A DNA stretch of 64,000 bases from Comamonadaceae bacterium (GTDB lineage Bacteria > Pseudomonadota > Gammaproteobacteria > Burkholderiales > Burkholderiaceae_C): the NCBI GenBank assembly GCA_947453965.1, contig CANGIQ010000009.1, forward strand, positions 36,331 to 100,330, in the 5' to 3' direction. This document shows positions 55,375-64,000 of the stretch, one piece after another. Made by a program: the position numbers and the translations under genes. The notes beneath the pieces were generated by a model. It was not told the origin of the DNA. It was given only the letters and a program-made list of their open reading frames with translations, and searched no databases. Position 1 is the first letter of the stretch. Every line of letters starts with the position of its first letter.

Positions 55375-56204
55375 ACGCATCGTTGACCAGCAAGTATTTG
55401 CAAATTCAGGGCGTGGCCCAAACCTTTCGCACGGCCAAAGGCGACTTTCCTGCGTTGCGTGACATTGACCTGACCGTGGGTAAAGGCGAGTTCGTCGCCC
55501 TCATCGGCCACTCAGGCTGCGGCAAGTCCACCTTGCTCAACCTGATTGCAGGTTTGACCACGCCGACGCAAGGCACCTTGATTTGTGCCAACCGCGAAAT
55601 CGCAGGCCCCGGCCCCGAACGCGCCGTGGTATTCCAAAACCATTCGCTCTTGCCTTGGCTCACCTGCTTTGAAAACGTCTACCTCGGCGTGGAGCGCGTG
55701 TTCGGTCAAACCGGCATCGTGGATGGCAAGCCCAAAGAAGACAAAGCCCAACTCACCGCACGCACCCACGCGGCCCTGGACATGGTGGGCTTGAGCCACG
55801 CGGCGCAAAAGCGCCCTGGCGAAATTTCAGGCGGCATGAAGCAACGCGTGGGCATTGCGCGCGCCTTGGCCATGGAGCCGCAGGTGTTGTTGATGGACGA
55901 GCCCTTTGGCGCCTTGGACGCTCTCACCCGCGCCAAGTTGCAAGACGAGCTGCTGGCCATCGTGGCCAACACCCAAAGCACGGTGGTGATGGTGACGCAC
56001 GATGTGGACGAAGCCGTGCTGCTGTCCGACAAGATTGTGATGATGACCAATGGTCCCGCCGCCGCCATCGGTGAAGTGCTGCATGTGGACCTGCCCCGCC
56101 CCCGCTCCCGCGTGACGCTGGCCGATGCCCCTGCTTATTTGCACTACCGCAAAGCCGTGATTGACTTTTTGTACACGCGCCAAGCGCATGTGGAAAAACA
56201 TTAA
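55371..56204 (+). CDS. nrtC: Nitrate ABC transporter ATP-binding protein
   Basis: ABC ATPase of 277 residues. Walker A is [10 protein letters not shown] at about residue 44, the signature is [15 protein letters not shown], and Walker B is [12 protein letters not shown]. It is NrtD-sized: no C-terminal NrtA-like regulatory domain is fused, unlike cyanobacterial NrtC. The ATG at 55371 overlaps the nrtB stop. Confidence 0.95.
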   Translation: MNASLTSKYLQIQGVAQTFRTAKGDFPALRDIDLTVGKGEFVALIGHSGCGKSTLLNLIAGLTTPTQGTLICANREIAGPGPERAVVFQNHSLLPWLTCFENVYLGVERVFGQTGIVDGKPKEDKAQLTARTHAALDMVGLSHAAQKRPGEISGGMKQRVGIARALAMEPQVLLMDEPFGALDALTRAKLQDELLAIVANTQSTVVMVTHDVDEAVLLSDKIVMMTNGPAAAIGEVLHVDLPRPRSRVTLADAPAYLHYRKAVIDFLYTRQAHVEKH

Positions 56205-56214
56205 GGAGTTGGAC

Positions 56215-58668
56215 ATGACCGACAAACTCAAACTCGTGATGGTCGGCAACGGCATGGCCGGTGTGCGCACGCTAGAAGAACTCATCAAGCTCACGCCCGA
56301 CCTCTACGACATCACCGTCTTTGGCTCGGAGCCCCACCCCAACTACAACCGCATCTTGCTGTCGCCCGTGTTGGCGGGTGAACAAACCTTGGATGAAATC
56401 ATCCTCAACCCACTAGCCTGGTACAGCGACAACCACATCACACTGCACACCAGCTGGACAGTGACTGAGGTGGACCGCGTCAAACGCATCGTGCACGCCA
56501 CCAACGCGGCAGGCGAAGTCAAAAGCGCGCCGTATGACCGTTTGATTTTGGCCACCGGCTCCAACCCCTTCATGCTGCCCGTGCCGGGCCGCGAGTTGGA
56601 GGGTGTGCTGGCCTACCGCGACATTGCCGACACACAGGCCATGATTGATGCCGCCACGCAATACAAACACGCCGTGGTGATTGGCGGTGGTTTGCTGGGC
56701 CTCGAAGCGGCCAACGGCTTGATGAAGCGCGGCATGAGCGTGACCGTGGTGCACGTGGGCGAATGGCTGATGGAGCGTCAGCTCGACAAAGTGGCGGGCG
56801 GTCTGCTGCAACGCTCGCTCGAAGAACGTGGCATGCAATTTCGCATGCAGGCCCACACCCAAGAGTTACTTGCCGACAAAAACGGCCGTGTGGCCTCGGT
56901 GTTGTTCAAAGACGGCTCACACGTACCCGCCGAGTTGGTGGTGATGGCCGTGGGCATTCGCCCCAACACCGCATTGGCCGAAAAAATGCACCTGCATTGC
57001 GAGCGCGGCATTGTGGTCAGCGACACGCTGCAAACCGTGACCGACCCCCGCATTTATGCGGTGGGCGAATGCGCGGCCCACCGCGGCATTGCCTATGGCT
57101 TGGTAGCCCCCTTGTTTGAACAGGGCAAAGTGTTGGCCAACCATTTGGCCGAGTTCGGCATTGGCCGCTACACCGGTTCGCTCACCTCGACCAAACTCAA
57201 AGTCACCGGCATTGATTTGTTCAGCGCGGGTGACTTCATGGGCAGTGACGATGGCAGCACCGAAGAAATTGTGCTGAGCGACCCGCACGAAGGCGTGTAC
57301 AAAAAACTCGTCATCCGCAACGACCAGTTGGTGGGTGCCTGTTTGTATGGCGACACGGTGGACGGCAGCTGGTACTTCAAACTGCTGCGCGATGGCCGCA
57401 GCGTGGCCGACATCCGCGAAAAGCTGATGTTTGGTGAATCCAACATCGGCGACGTAGGTCACGCGGGCCACAGCAAAGCTGCCAGCATGCCCGACGATGC
57501 CGAGGTGTGTGGTTGCAACGGCGTCAAAAAAGGCGCGATTTGCAAGGCGATCAAAGACAAAGGTTTGTTTACCTTGGACGAGGTGCGCAAGCACACCAAG
57601 GCCAGCGCCTCGTGTGGCTCCTGCACCGGCTTGGTGGAGCAAATTTTGATGTTCACCGCCGGTGGCGACTACTCGGCCACGCCGAAGAAAAAAGCCATCT
57701 GTGCTTGTACCGACCACAGCCACCAAGAAGTGCGCGATGCGATTCGTGACCACAAGCTGTTGACCAACGATGCGGTATTTCAGTTCATGGCATGGAAAAG
57801 TGCCACGGGCTGCGCCACCTGCCGCCCGGCCATCAACTACTACCGCCTGAGCAGCTGGCCCAAAGAAGCGGTGGACGATCCACAAAGCCGCCTCATCAAC
57901 GAGCGCAGCCACGCCAACATTCAAAAAGACGGCACCTACAGCGTCATCCCCCGCATGTGGGGTGGCGAAACCACGGCTGATGAGTTGCGCCGCATTGCCG
58001 ACGTGGTGGACAAATACAAGATCCCCACCGTCAAGGTCACGGGTGGTCAACGCATTGACTTGCTCGGTGTGAAGAAAGAAGACCTGGTCAATGTGTGGAA
58101 AGACATAGGCATGCCGTCTGGTCACGCCTATGCCAAAGCGTTGCGCACCGTGAAAACCTGCGTGGGCAGCGAGTGGTGCCGCATGGGCACCCAAGACAGC
58201 ACCCAAATGGGCAAAGACCTTGAAAAAGCCATGTGGCGCATGTACGCGCCGCACAAGGTGAAGTTTGCGGTGTCGGGCTGCCCGCGCAACTGCGCAGAGG
58301 CTGGCATCAAAGACGTGGGCATCATCGGCGTGGACAGCGGCTGGGAGATGTACATCGCCGGCAACGGTGGCATCAAAACCGAAGTGGCCGAGTTTTTTGT
58401 GAAGGTCAAGACCTCCGAAGAAGTGATGGAGTACACCGGTGCCTTCATGCAGCTCTACCGCGAAGAAGGCTGGTACTTGGAGCGCACCGTGCACTATGTG
58501 AACCGCGTGGGCATGGACTATGTGAAGAAAAAAATCTTGGACGACGAAGCGGGCCGCAAAGCCTTGTGGGCGCGTTTGCAATTTGCGCTCGACGGTGAAC
58601 CTGACCCCTGGTTTGAGTTCGACAAAGCACAGGTCGACACCCGTCAATTTGAAGCTCTTAGCGTTTAA
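56215..58668 (+). CDS. nirB: NADH-dependent nitrite reductase large subunit
   Basis: Cytoplasmic siroheme enzyme of 817 residues reducing nitrite to ammonium. An N-terminal FAD/NAD pyridine nucleotide oxidoreductase domain (V-G-N-G-M-A-G-V-R at residue 10 and V-I-G-G-G-L-L-G-L-E-A-A-N-G) is followed by two BFD-like [2Fe-2S] segments (about residues 429-475 and 494-545), then sulfite/nitrite reductase domains with siroheme and [4Fe-4S] cysteines in T-C-V-G-S-E-W-C (about 648) and G-C-P-R-N-C (about 690). The ATG at 56215 has AAGGAG upstream. Confidence 0.96.
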   Translation: MTDKLKLVMVGNGMAGVRTLEELIKLTPDLYDITVFGSEPHPNYNRILLSPVLAGEQTLDEIILNPLAWYSDNHITLHTSWTVTEVDRVKRIVHATNAAGEVKSAPYDRLILATGSNPFMLPVPGRELEGVLAYRDIADTQAMIDAATQYKHAVVIGGGLLGLEAANGLMKRGMSVTVVHVGEWLMERQLDKVAGGLLQRSLEERGMQFRMQAHTQELLADKNGRVASVLFKDGSHVPAELVVMAVGIRPNTALAEKMHLHCERGIVVSDTLQTVTDPRIYAVGECAAHRGIAYGLVAPLFEQGKVLANHLAEFGIGRYTGSLTSTKLKVTGIDLFSAGDFMGSDDGSTEEIVLSDPHEGVYKKLVIRNDQLVGACLYGDTVDGSWYFKLLRDGRSVADIREKLMFGESNIGDVGHAGHSKAASMPDDAEVCGCNGVKKGAICKAIKDKGLFTLDEVRKHTKASASCGSCTGLVEQILMFTAGGDYSATPKKKAICACTDHSHQEVRDAIRDHKLLTNDAVFQFMAWKSATGCATCRPAINYYRLSSWPKEAVDDPQSRLINERSHANIQKDGTYSVIPRMWGGETTADELRRIADVVDKYKIPTVKVTGGQRIDLLGVKKEDLVNVWKDIGMPSGHAYAKALRTVKTCVGSEWCRMGTQDSTQMGKDLEKAMWRMYAPHKVKFAVSGCPRNCAEAGIKDVGIIGVDSGWEMYIAGNGGIKTEVAEFFVKVKTSEEVMEYTGAFMQLYREEGWYLERTVHYVNRVGMDYVKKKILDDEAGRKALWARLQFALDGEPDPWFEFDKAQVDTRQFEALSV

Positions 58669-58679
58669 GGACACACACC

Positions 58680-59030
58680 ATGACCGAATGGAAAGTCATT
58701 TGCAAAGTGGACGATATCCCTGTGCTGGGTGCACGCCGCGTGCAGCGTGCCAAGGGCGTCGAAGTGGCGGTGTTTCGCACTGCCGAAGACAAGGTGTTTG
58801 CCTTGCTCGACCAATGCCCGCACAAACGCGGCCCTTTGAGCCAAGGCCTGGTATTTGGTGACACGGTGGTGTGCCCCTTGCACAACTGGCACATTGGTTT
58901 GGTCGATGGCTGCGCCCACGCGCCCGATGAGGGCTGCACCACCCGCTTTGCGGTGCGGGTGGCACACGGCGAAGTGGCCTTGGATGTGAATGAGCTCAAC
59001 ACGCTCGCCATTGACGACGCCTCGCACTGA
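58680..59030 (+). CDS. nirD: Nitrite reductase small subunit NirD
   Basis: Rieske-fold partner of NirB, 116 residues. Unlike E. coli NirD it keeps the Rieske ligands C-P-H and C-P-L-H, so it may carry a [2Fe-2S] cluster. W-K-V-I-C-K-V-D-D-I-P at the N-terminus is typical. Starts 11 bases after nirB. Confidence 0.93.
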   Translation: MTEWKVICKVDDIPVLGARRVQRAKGVEVAVFRTAEDKVFALLDQCPHKRGPLSQGLVFGDTVVCPLHNWHIGLVDGCAHAPDEGCTTRFAVRVAHGEVALDVNELNTLAIDDASH

Positions 59031-59059
59031 AGCCCAACCAGCAGCGCCCGAAAGAAGCC

Positions 59060-61927
59060 ATGAAAGAAACGCGTTCAACCTGCCCTTACTGCGGTGTGGG
59101 CTGCGGCGTCATCATTGAATCCCATGCGGGGCAAATCACAGGCGTGCGCGGCGACCCCGCACATCCTGCCAACTTGGGCCGCTTGTGCAGCAAAGGTTCG
59201 TCCCTGCACCTCACGGCCAACCCTGTGCTGGCCGAACAAACGCGTTTGCTACAACCCATGCGCCGCTTGGTACGTGGCGGCAGTTTGCAACCCTTGGCCT
59301 GGGACAACGCCATGCAGCTGGCCAGCCAAACCTTGGCCAGCATCGTGCGCACGCACGGCCCTGATGCCTTGGGTTTTTATGTGTCGGGTCAGTTGCTGAC
59401 CGAAGACTATTACGTGTTCAACAAGCTGGTCAAAGGTTTGCTGGGCACCAACAACATCGACACCAACTCACGCCTGTGCATGAGCAGCGCGGTCGCGGGC
59501 TACAAGCTCACCTTGGGTGCCGATGCGCCCCCCGCTTGCTACGACGACGTGATGCACGCCAATTGCCTGTTCATCGCGGGCAGCAACGCGGCTTATGCGC
59601 ACCCGGTTCTGTTCAGGCGCATCGAAGACGCACGGGCGAAAAACCCGAACCTCAAAATCATCGTCGCCGATCCACGACGCACCGACACCGCCAGCAGTGC
59701 CGACCTGCATTTACAGCTGCAACCCGGCACTGATGTGACCTTGTTTCATGGCATGTTGCAGGTGATGCTGGCTGAAGGCTGGGTGGACCACGCGTACATC
59801 GCAGCGCACACCGAAGGCTTTGAAGCACTGCAAACCTTGGTGGCTGACTACACCCCCGGACGCGTCCACGAAGTGTGTGGCATTGCGCCTGAACAATTGC
59901 TGCAAGCCACCCGCTGGTTTGCGGGCGTGCCCCACCACAGCTCAAGCAACGCGCCTGAGCCCTCGTGGCGCACCCTCAGCCTGTATTGCCAAGGCTTGAA
60001 CCAATCGAGCAGCGGCACAGCCAAAAATGCTTCGCTGATCAACTTGCATTTGGCCACGGCACAAATCGGTAAACCCGGTGCAGGCCCCTTCTCGCTCACT
60101 GGCCAACCCAACGCCATGGGCGGCCGCGAAGTGGGCGGCTTGGCCAACCTCATCAGCGCGCATCGCGACATGGGCAAGCCAGAACACCGCGCCGAAGTGG
60201 CTGCCTTGTGGGGCATTGACGATGTGCCATCCAAGCCTGGCAAGACCGCCGTGGAAATGTTTCAAGCGGCGGCCGATGGCGAAATCAAAGCCCTGTGGAT
60301 TGCCTGCACCAACCCCGCCCAGTCCATGCCCGACCAAGCCACCGTGCGCCGCGCCTTGGAGCGCGCCGAGTTTGTGGTGGTGCAAGAAGCCTTTGCCAGC
60401 GCAGAAACATGCGCCTTCGCCGACCTGCTGCTGCCCGCCACCACCTGGGGCGAAAAAGAAGGCACGGTCACCAACAGCGAACGTCGCATCACCCGCGTGC
60501 GCGCAGCCGTACCGGCACCCGGTCAAGCGCGGCACGACTGGCGAATCGTGGTGGACTTGGCAACCCGCTTGCAAGAAGAGCCAGGCGTGGCACAGCACAA
60601 AGGCGGCCTGCACATGGCCTACACCTCACCCGAAGAAATTTGGCTGGAACACCGTGAATCCACCCGGGGCCGTGACCTGGACATCACTGGCTTGAACTAC
60701 GCACATTTAGAAACCACGCCCGAGCAATGGCCCATGCGCGAAGGCGCGTCCCATGGCCAAGCGCGTTTGTACGAAGACGGCGTGTTCGCCACCGCCAATG
60801 GTCGTGCCCAATTTGCGGCACTGCCCTATGTGCCCACGGCAGAAGCACGCGAATCGCGCTTTCCGTTCTCGCTCAATACGGGCCGCTTGCGCGACCAGTG
60901 GCACGGCATGACGCGCACCGGCTTGGTGGGCAAACTCTTTGGCCATGTGGCGGAGCCCGTGGTGCAGCTGCATCCCAACGACATGGCGCGGCTCGGTTTA
61001 AGCGAAGGAAATTTGGTGCACGTCACCAGCAAGCGCGGCTCCATCGTGGTGCCTGCTCAAGCCAGCAGCGACCTGGGTGCCCACCAAGCCTTCATCGCCA
61101 TGCACTGGGGCCCTGCGTATTTGAGCGGTCGCGATCACCAAAACAAACCCTTGGCGGGTGTGAACGCCATCACCACCTCAGCGTATTGCCCCAGCTCCAA
61201 ACAACCCGAACTCAAGCATGCGGCGGTCAAAGTGCTCAAGGCCGAGCTGCCATGGACACTGCTGGCTGTGGCCTGGTTGCCCGAGCACAAGGCGCAAACC
61301 GTTTTGCAAAACTTGCGGGCTCGCATGGTGCAGTTTGAATTTGCCAGCTGTGTGCCGTTCAGTGGCGACACCCCGGAGGATGGCCTGATCAAAGGCGCGG
61401 CCCGCCAAGGTGTGCTCATGCGCGCGGCGTGCAGCGAAGCGCCCGACATGGCGCTGCTTCACGACATTGAACAACTCTTAGGCCTGAACGGGAGCGACAG
61501 CTTGCGCTACGTCGATGCGAAGCGCAGCCAACTCCGCAGCATGCGCTTGCAACACAGCGATATCCCTCGAAACAGCCAGCTCGACGCCTTCCTCATCGCG
61601 GGCGACACCTCGGCCGAGGCCTGGCTCAAAACCTTGTTGCAAACCCAAGCGTCCACCCAAGACTACGGCCGTCGCTTGCTCATGACCGGCAGCAAACCCC
61701 CAGTGGCGCTGGTGAACGCGGGCAGCACCGTGTGCAGCTGCGTGGGCGTCAAAGACCTGGCCATTCAAACCCATCTGCAAACCTGCAGCGGTGATGAAAC
61801 ACAACGCTTGGCTGCGTTGCAGGGCGCCCTGAAATGCGGCACCCAATGCGGCTCGTGTGTGCCCGAGCTGCGGCGCATGATTCGCCTCACCTTGCCTACA
61901 GATTCAGCCACCTCATTGACCATATAG
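59060..61927 (+). CDS. nasA: Assimilatory nitrate reductase catalytic subunit
   Basis: Molybdopterin oxidoreductase of 955 residues reducing nitrate to nitrite in the cytoplasm. The N-terminal [4Fe-4S] motif is C8-x2-C11-x3-C15-x27-C43. Mo-bis-MGD domains follow, with a molydopterin dinucleotide-binding domain near residues 590-710. A C-terminal BFD-like [2Fe-2S] domain (about residues 890-945: C-S-C-V-G-V and C-G-T-Q-C-G-S-C-V-P-E-L) is fused, as in Klebsiella NasA. No NasC-type NADH reductase is adjacent, so the electron donor is unclear. Confidence 0.95.
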   Translation: MKETRSTCPYCGVGCGVIIESHAGQITGVRGDPAHPANLGRLCSKGSSLHLTANPVLAEQTRLLQPMRRLVRGGSLQPLAWDNAMQLASQTLASIVRTHGPDALGFYVSGQLLTEDYYVFNKLVKGLLGTNNIDTNSRLCMSSAVAGYKLTLGADAPPACYDDVMHANCLFIAGSNAAYAHPVLFRRIEDARAKNPNLKIIVADPRRTDTASSADLHLQLQPGTDVTLFHGMLQVMLAEGWVDHAYIAAHTEGFEALQTLVADYTPGRVHEVCGIAPEQLLQATRWFAGVPHHSSSNAPEPSWRTLSLYCQGLNQSSSGTAKNASLINLHLATAQIGKPGAGPFSLTGQPNAMGGREVGGLANLISAHRDMGKPEHRAEVAALWGIDDVPSKPGKTAVEMFQAAADGEIKALWIACTNPAQSMPDQATVRRALERAEFVVVQEAFASAETCAFADLLLPATTWGEKEGTVTNSERRITRVRAAVPAPGQARHDWRIVVDLATRLQEEPGVAQHKGGLHMAYTSPEEIWLEHRESTRGRDLDITGLNYAHLETTPEQWPMREGASHGQARLYEDGVFATANGRAQFAALPYVPTAEARESRFPFSLNTGRLRDQWHGMTRTGLVGKLFGHVAEPVVQLHPNDMARLGLSEGNLVHVTSKRGSIVVPAQASSDLGAHQAFIAMHWGPAYLSGRDHQNKPLAGVNAITTSAYCPSSKQPELKHAAVKVLKAELPWTLLAVAWLPEHKAQTVLQNLRARMVQFEFASCVPFSGDTPEDGLIKGAARQGVLMRAACSEAPDMALLHDIEQLLGLNGSDSLRYVDAKRSQLRSMRLQHSDIPRNSQLDAFLIAGDTSAEAWLKTLLQTQASTQDYGRRLLMTGSKPPVALVNAGSTVCSCVGVKDLAIQTHLQTCSGDETQRLAALQGALKCGTQCGSCVPELRRMIRLTLPTDSATSLTI

Positions 61928-61961
61928 CCACAAGTTATCTGCACTGCAGGACAATAGGCCC

Positions 61962-62867
61962 ATGGGAATTGCGCATTACATCAAAGACATTGGTCGCGGC
62001 CGCGATGGCGCGCGTGCGCTCAACCGTGAACAAGCAGCCGATTTGATGGGCCAAGTGCTCGACGGCACCGTGACCGATTTGGAAATAGGCGCGTTTTGCC
62101 TGGCCATGCGCATCAAAGGCGAAACGCCTGAAGAGATGGCTGGTTTTTTAGACGCCACTCATGCACGTTTACAGCACATCCATGCACCAGCCAAGGGCGC
62201 CACCGTGGTGCTGCCGAGCTACAACGGTGCAAGGCGCCTGCCCGTGTTGACTCCGTTACTGGCAGGTTTGCTAGCCAGCGAGGGACTGGCCGTGGTCATG
62301 CATGGCACGGCCACCGAATCCAGCCGCATCACCAGCCAAGAGGTATTGGCCGCCATGGGCATTCCCGCACTGACGCACACCCATGCGGTGCAAGCCGGAG
62401 AGGTGGTGTTCGCACCGACCGAGTTGCTGTGCCCTGGCCTCAAGCGCTTGCTCGACGTGCGTCGCGTGGTGGGCTTGCGCAACCCCGCCCACAGCCTGGT
62501 GAAGCTGATGAACGTGACCTCGGGTGAGTCCTTGCTGATCAGCAGCTACACCCATCCCGAATATGCAATTTCCATGGCGGCCACGCTGGAGCTGACGGGC
62601 GCACGCGCCTTGCTGCTGCGCGGCACCGAAGGCGAGGCGGTGGCCGATGCGCGCCGTTTGCCCCAAATCGACGCCTTTGTGAACGGTGTGCGCACGCCTC
62701 TGGCGGAATCGCAAACCGGCCCCTTGACCCAATTGCCCGAGCTGCCCACACAAATTGATGCACACACCACGGCCCGTTACACACAAGCGGTGTTGGACGG
62801 CCAATTGCCCGTGCCCGCCCCCTTGGCACGACAAGTGCAAGCGGTGTTGCACGCGATCTCACTTTGA
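61962..62867 (+). CDS. ybiB: YbiB family DNA-binding protein (TrpD2)
   Basis: Protein of 301 residues with the fold of anthranilate phosphoribosyltransferase: an N-terminal helical domain (L-T/N-x-E-Q-A-x-x-L-M-G-Q-V-L-D-G-x-V-x-D-x-E-I-G-A-F) and a glycosyltransferase family 3 body. The phosphoribosyl-pyrophosphate glycine motif of true TrpD is degenerate here (Y-N-G-A-R-R-L-P), typical of YbiB, which in E. coli binds nucleic acid without sequence preference. It overlaps the SUMT gene and follows nasA by 34 bases. Its role in a nitrate cluster is unknown. Confidence 0.88.
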   Translation: MGIAHYIKDIGRGRDGARALNREQAADLMGQVLDGTVTDLEIGAFCLAMRIKGETPEEMAGFLDATHARLQHIHAPAKGATVVLPSYNGARRLPVLTPLLAGLLASEGLAVVMHGTATESSRITSQEVLAAMGIPALTHTHAVQAGEVVFAPTELLCPGLKRLLDVRRVVGLRNPAHSLVKLMNVTSGESLLISSYTHPEYAISMAATLELTGARALLLRGTEGEAVADARRLPQIDAFVNGVRTPLAESQTGPLTQLPELPTQIDAHTTARYTQAVLDGQLPVPAPLARQVQAVLHAISL

Positions 62868-62875
62868 AACGATTG

Positions 62876-63676
62876 ATGACCCACCCTCTTCACACCTCCC
62901 CCCATGTCACCCTGGTCGGCGCTGGCCCGGGCGACCCTGAGCTGTTGACGCTCAAAGCCGTCAAAGCGATTGCGTCGGCGACGGTGTTGTTGGTGGACGA
63001 TTTGGTCAGCGATGCCGTCACGGCCCATGCATCCCCCACAGCCCGCGTGGTGCATGTGGGCAAACGCGGCGGCTGCAAGTCCACCCCACAGGCCTTCATC
63101 GAAAAACTGATGGTGCAAGAGGCCCTGGCAGGAGAAACGGTGGTACGACTCAAAGGCGGTGACCCTTTTATTTTTGGCCGTGGCGGTGAAGAAGTCGAAC
63201 ACCTGCAAGCGCACGGCGTGGCAGTCACCGTCATCAACGGCATCACGGCGGGCTTGGCAGGGGTCACCGCGCTGGGTGTGCCGCTGACACACCGCGCACA
63301 TGCCCACGGTGTGTTGTTCATCACCGGTCATGCCAAACAAGGCGCAGCAGACAGCGTGGATTGGGCAGCCTTGTCGCACACGGCCGCACAAGCCAAGCTC
63401 ACCTTGGTGATTTACATGGGCATGAGCGGCGCGGCGCAACTGCAAGCTTCGTTGCTGCAAGGGCTTTCCCCTCAAACCCCGGTGGCCATCATCCACCACG
63501 TCAGCTTGCCCAGCCAACGCTATGCGGTGTGTACCTTGGCCGAATTGCACCCCACCGTGGTGCGTGAACAACTGGCCAGCCCCTCGGTCATTGTGGTGGG
63601 CGATGTGCTGCAAGGGTTGGCGCAACTCGCGCAAGCCACAGACAGCCCCCGCATCGCCCACGGTCAAACGCGCTAA
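62876..63676 (+). CDS. cobA: Uroporphyrinogen-III C-methyltransferase
   Basis: SUMT of 266 residues adding two methyl groups to uroporphyrinogen III, first step to siroheme and cobalamin. Motifs: V-G-A-G-P-G-D-P-E-L-L-T, V-V-R-L-K-G-G-D-P-F-I-F-G-R-G-G-E-E and G-I-T-A-G-L-A-G. It lacks the CysG dehydrogenase/ferrochelatase half, which must be encoded elsewhere. Next to nirB its job is most likely siroheme supply. The ATG at 62876 is preferred to TTG 62864, which overlaps the ybiB stop. Confidence 0.95.
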   Translation: MTHPLHTSPHVTLVGAGPGDPELLTLKAVKAIASATVLLVDDLVSDAVTAHASPTARVVHVGKRGGCKSTPQAFIEKLMVQEALAGETVVRLKGGDPFIFGRGGEEVEHLQAHGVAVTVINGITAGLAGVTALGVPLTHRAHAHGVLFITGHAKQGAADSVDWAALSHTAAQAKLTLVIYMGMSGAAQLQASLLQGLSPQTPVAIIHHVSLPSQRYAVCTLAELHPTVVREQLASPSVIVVGDVLQGLAQLAQATDSPRIAHGQTR

Positions 63677-63773
63677 AAACGCGCCAAACCCCGCCCCTGT
63701 CGCGCCCAAGATAGCGCGCCGTCTCGCCCTGTGATCAGATCAAACTTCTCACAACGACACGGAGACATACCTC

Positions 63774-64000
63774 ATGGGAAAAAGTTTAAAAGGTCAAGTG
63801 GCTTGGGTCACAGGTGGCGGTAGCGGCATTGGTTTGGCCGGCGCGCTGGAACTGGTCAAAGCCGGTGCACACGTGATCATTTCGGGGCGCAACGCGGCCA
63901 CCAACGCCAGTGCTTTGGCCACTTTGCAAGCGGTGGGCAGCGCAGAAGCGGTGTTGCTGGACGTGGCCGACAAGCACGCCGTCAAAGCCGTGGCCGACCA
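63774..64000 (+). CDS. Short-chain dehydrogenase/reductase, N-terminal fragment
   Basis: The gene runs off the right edge after 75 codons. The nucleotide-binding motif T-G-G-G-S-G-I-G (residues 14-21) and I-I-S-G-R-N (about 36-41) mark a classical SDR of the Rossmann fold; the arginine after the second strand suggests preference for NADPH, weakly. ATG has GGAG nine bases upstream. Substrate unknown. Confidence 0.88.
   Translation, partial: MGKSLKGQVAWVTGGGSGIGLAGALELVKAGAHVIISGRNAATNASALATLQAVGSAEAVLLDVADKHAVKAVAD

Overview
The window is dense, ordinary-looking chromosome of a facultatively respiring betaproteobacterium. Gene content and order (rpsO-pnp-quinone oxidoreductase-tpiA-secG-tRNA-Leu-nuoA..N, a ccoIS-NOQPGH block beside fnr and hemN, and the protein styles of CcoN, Nuo and RpsO) point to Burkholderiales, most likely Comamonadaceae (a Limnohabitans- or Rhodoferax-like organism). 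That placement is inference from recognised proteins, not from a search. No rRNA, insertion sequence, prophage, integron or CRISPR array was seen, and no gene-free stretch exceeds about 220 bases.

Layout. 1-10138 is a microaerobic respiration island: a TauE/SafE-type protein (cut by the window edge), hemN, the oxygen sensor fnr, a small unknown membrane protein, and the cbb3 oxidase structural and assembly genes ccoH, G, P, Q, O, N, S and I. It carries FNR boxes between hemN and fnr and in front of ccoN. 10244-17668 holds a universal stress protein, a nitronate monooxygenase, a large acyl-CoA dehydrogenase, etfA/etfB behind a perfect 20-base palindrome, a MscS channel and an HDAC-like deacetylase. 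17740-29541 is housekeeping: mltB, an M20 peptidase, a Fic enzyme behind two striking inverted repeats, queG, tsaE, an amidase, a VF530 protein, DedA, mutL, miaA, a DUF1178 protein and a Nudix hydrolase.

29587-44042 is the complete 14-gene complex I operon (nuoA to nuoN, minus strand). It is preceded by tRNA-Leu(GAG), secG, tpiA, a quinone oxidoreductase, pnp and rpsO. 49216-52313 holds a DUF1345 membrane protein, a periplasmic amino-acid-binding protein and tsaD.

52401-63676 is an assimilatory nitrate cluster: nasT (ANTAR antiterminator), nrtABC (nitrate ABC transporter), nirBD, nasA, ybiB and a SUMT for siroheme. Its leader is the most interesting stretch of the window. A consensus sigma-54 promoter with an NtrC-like site upstream is followed by two hairpins with six-base loops that fit the ANTAR recognition rule; the second overlaps the 5' arm of a long terminator hairpin. 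The window ends in a short-chain dehydrogenase.

Together the genes describe a cell that makes proton motive force with complex I and a high-affinity oxidase under FNR control, and that takes up and reduces nitrate to ammonium under nitrogen control plus antitermination.
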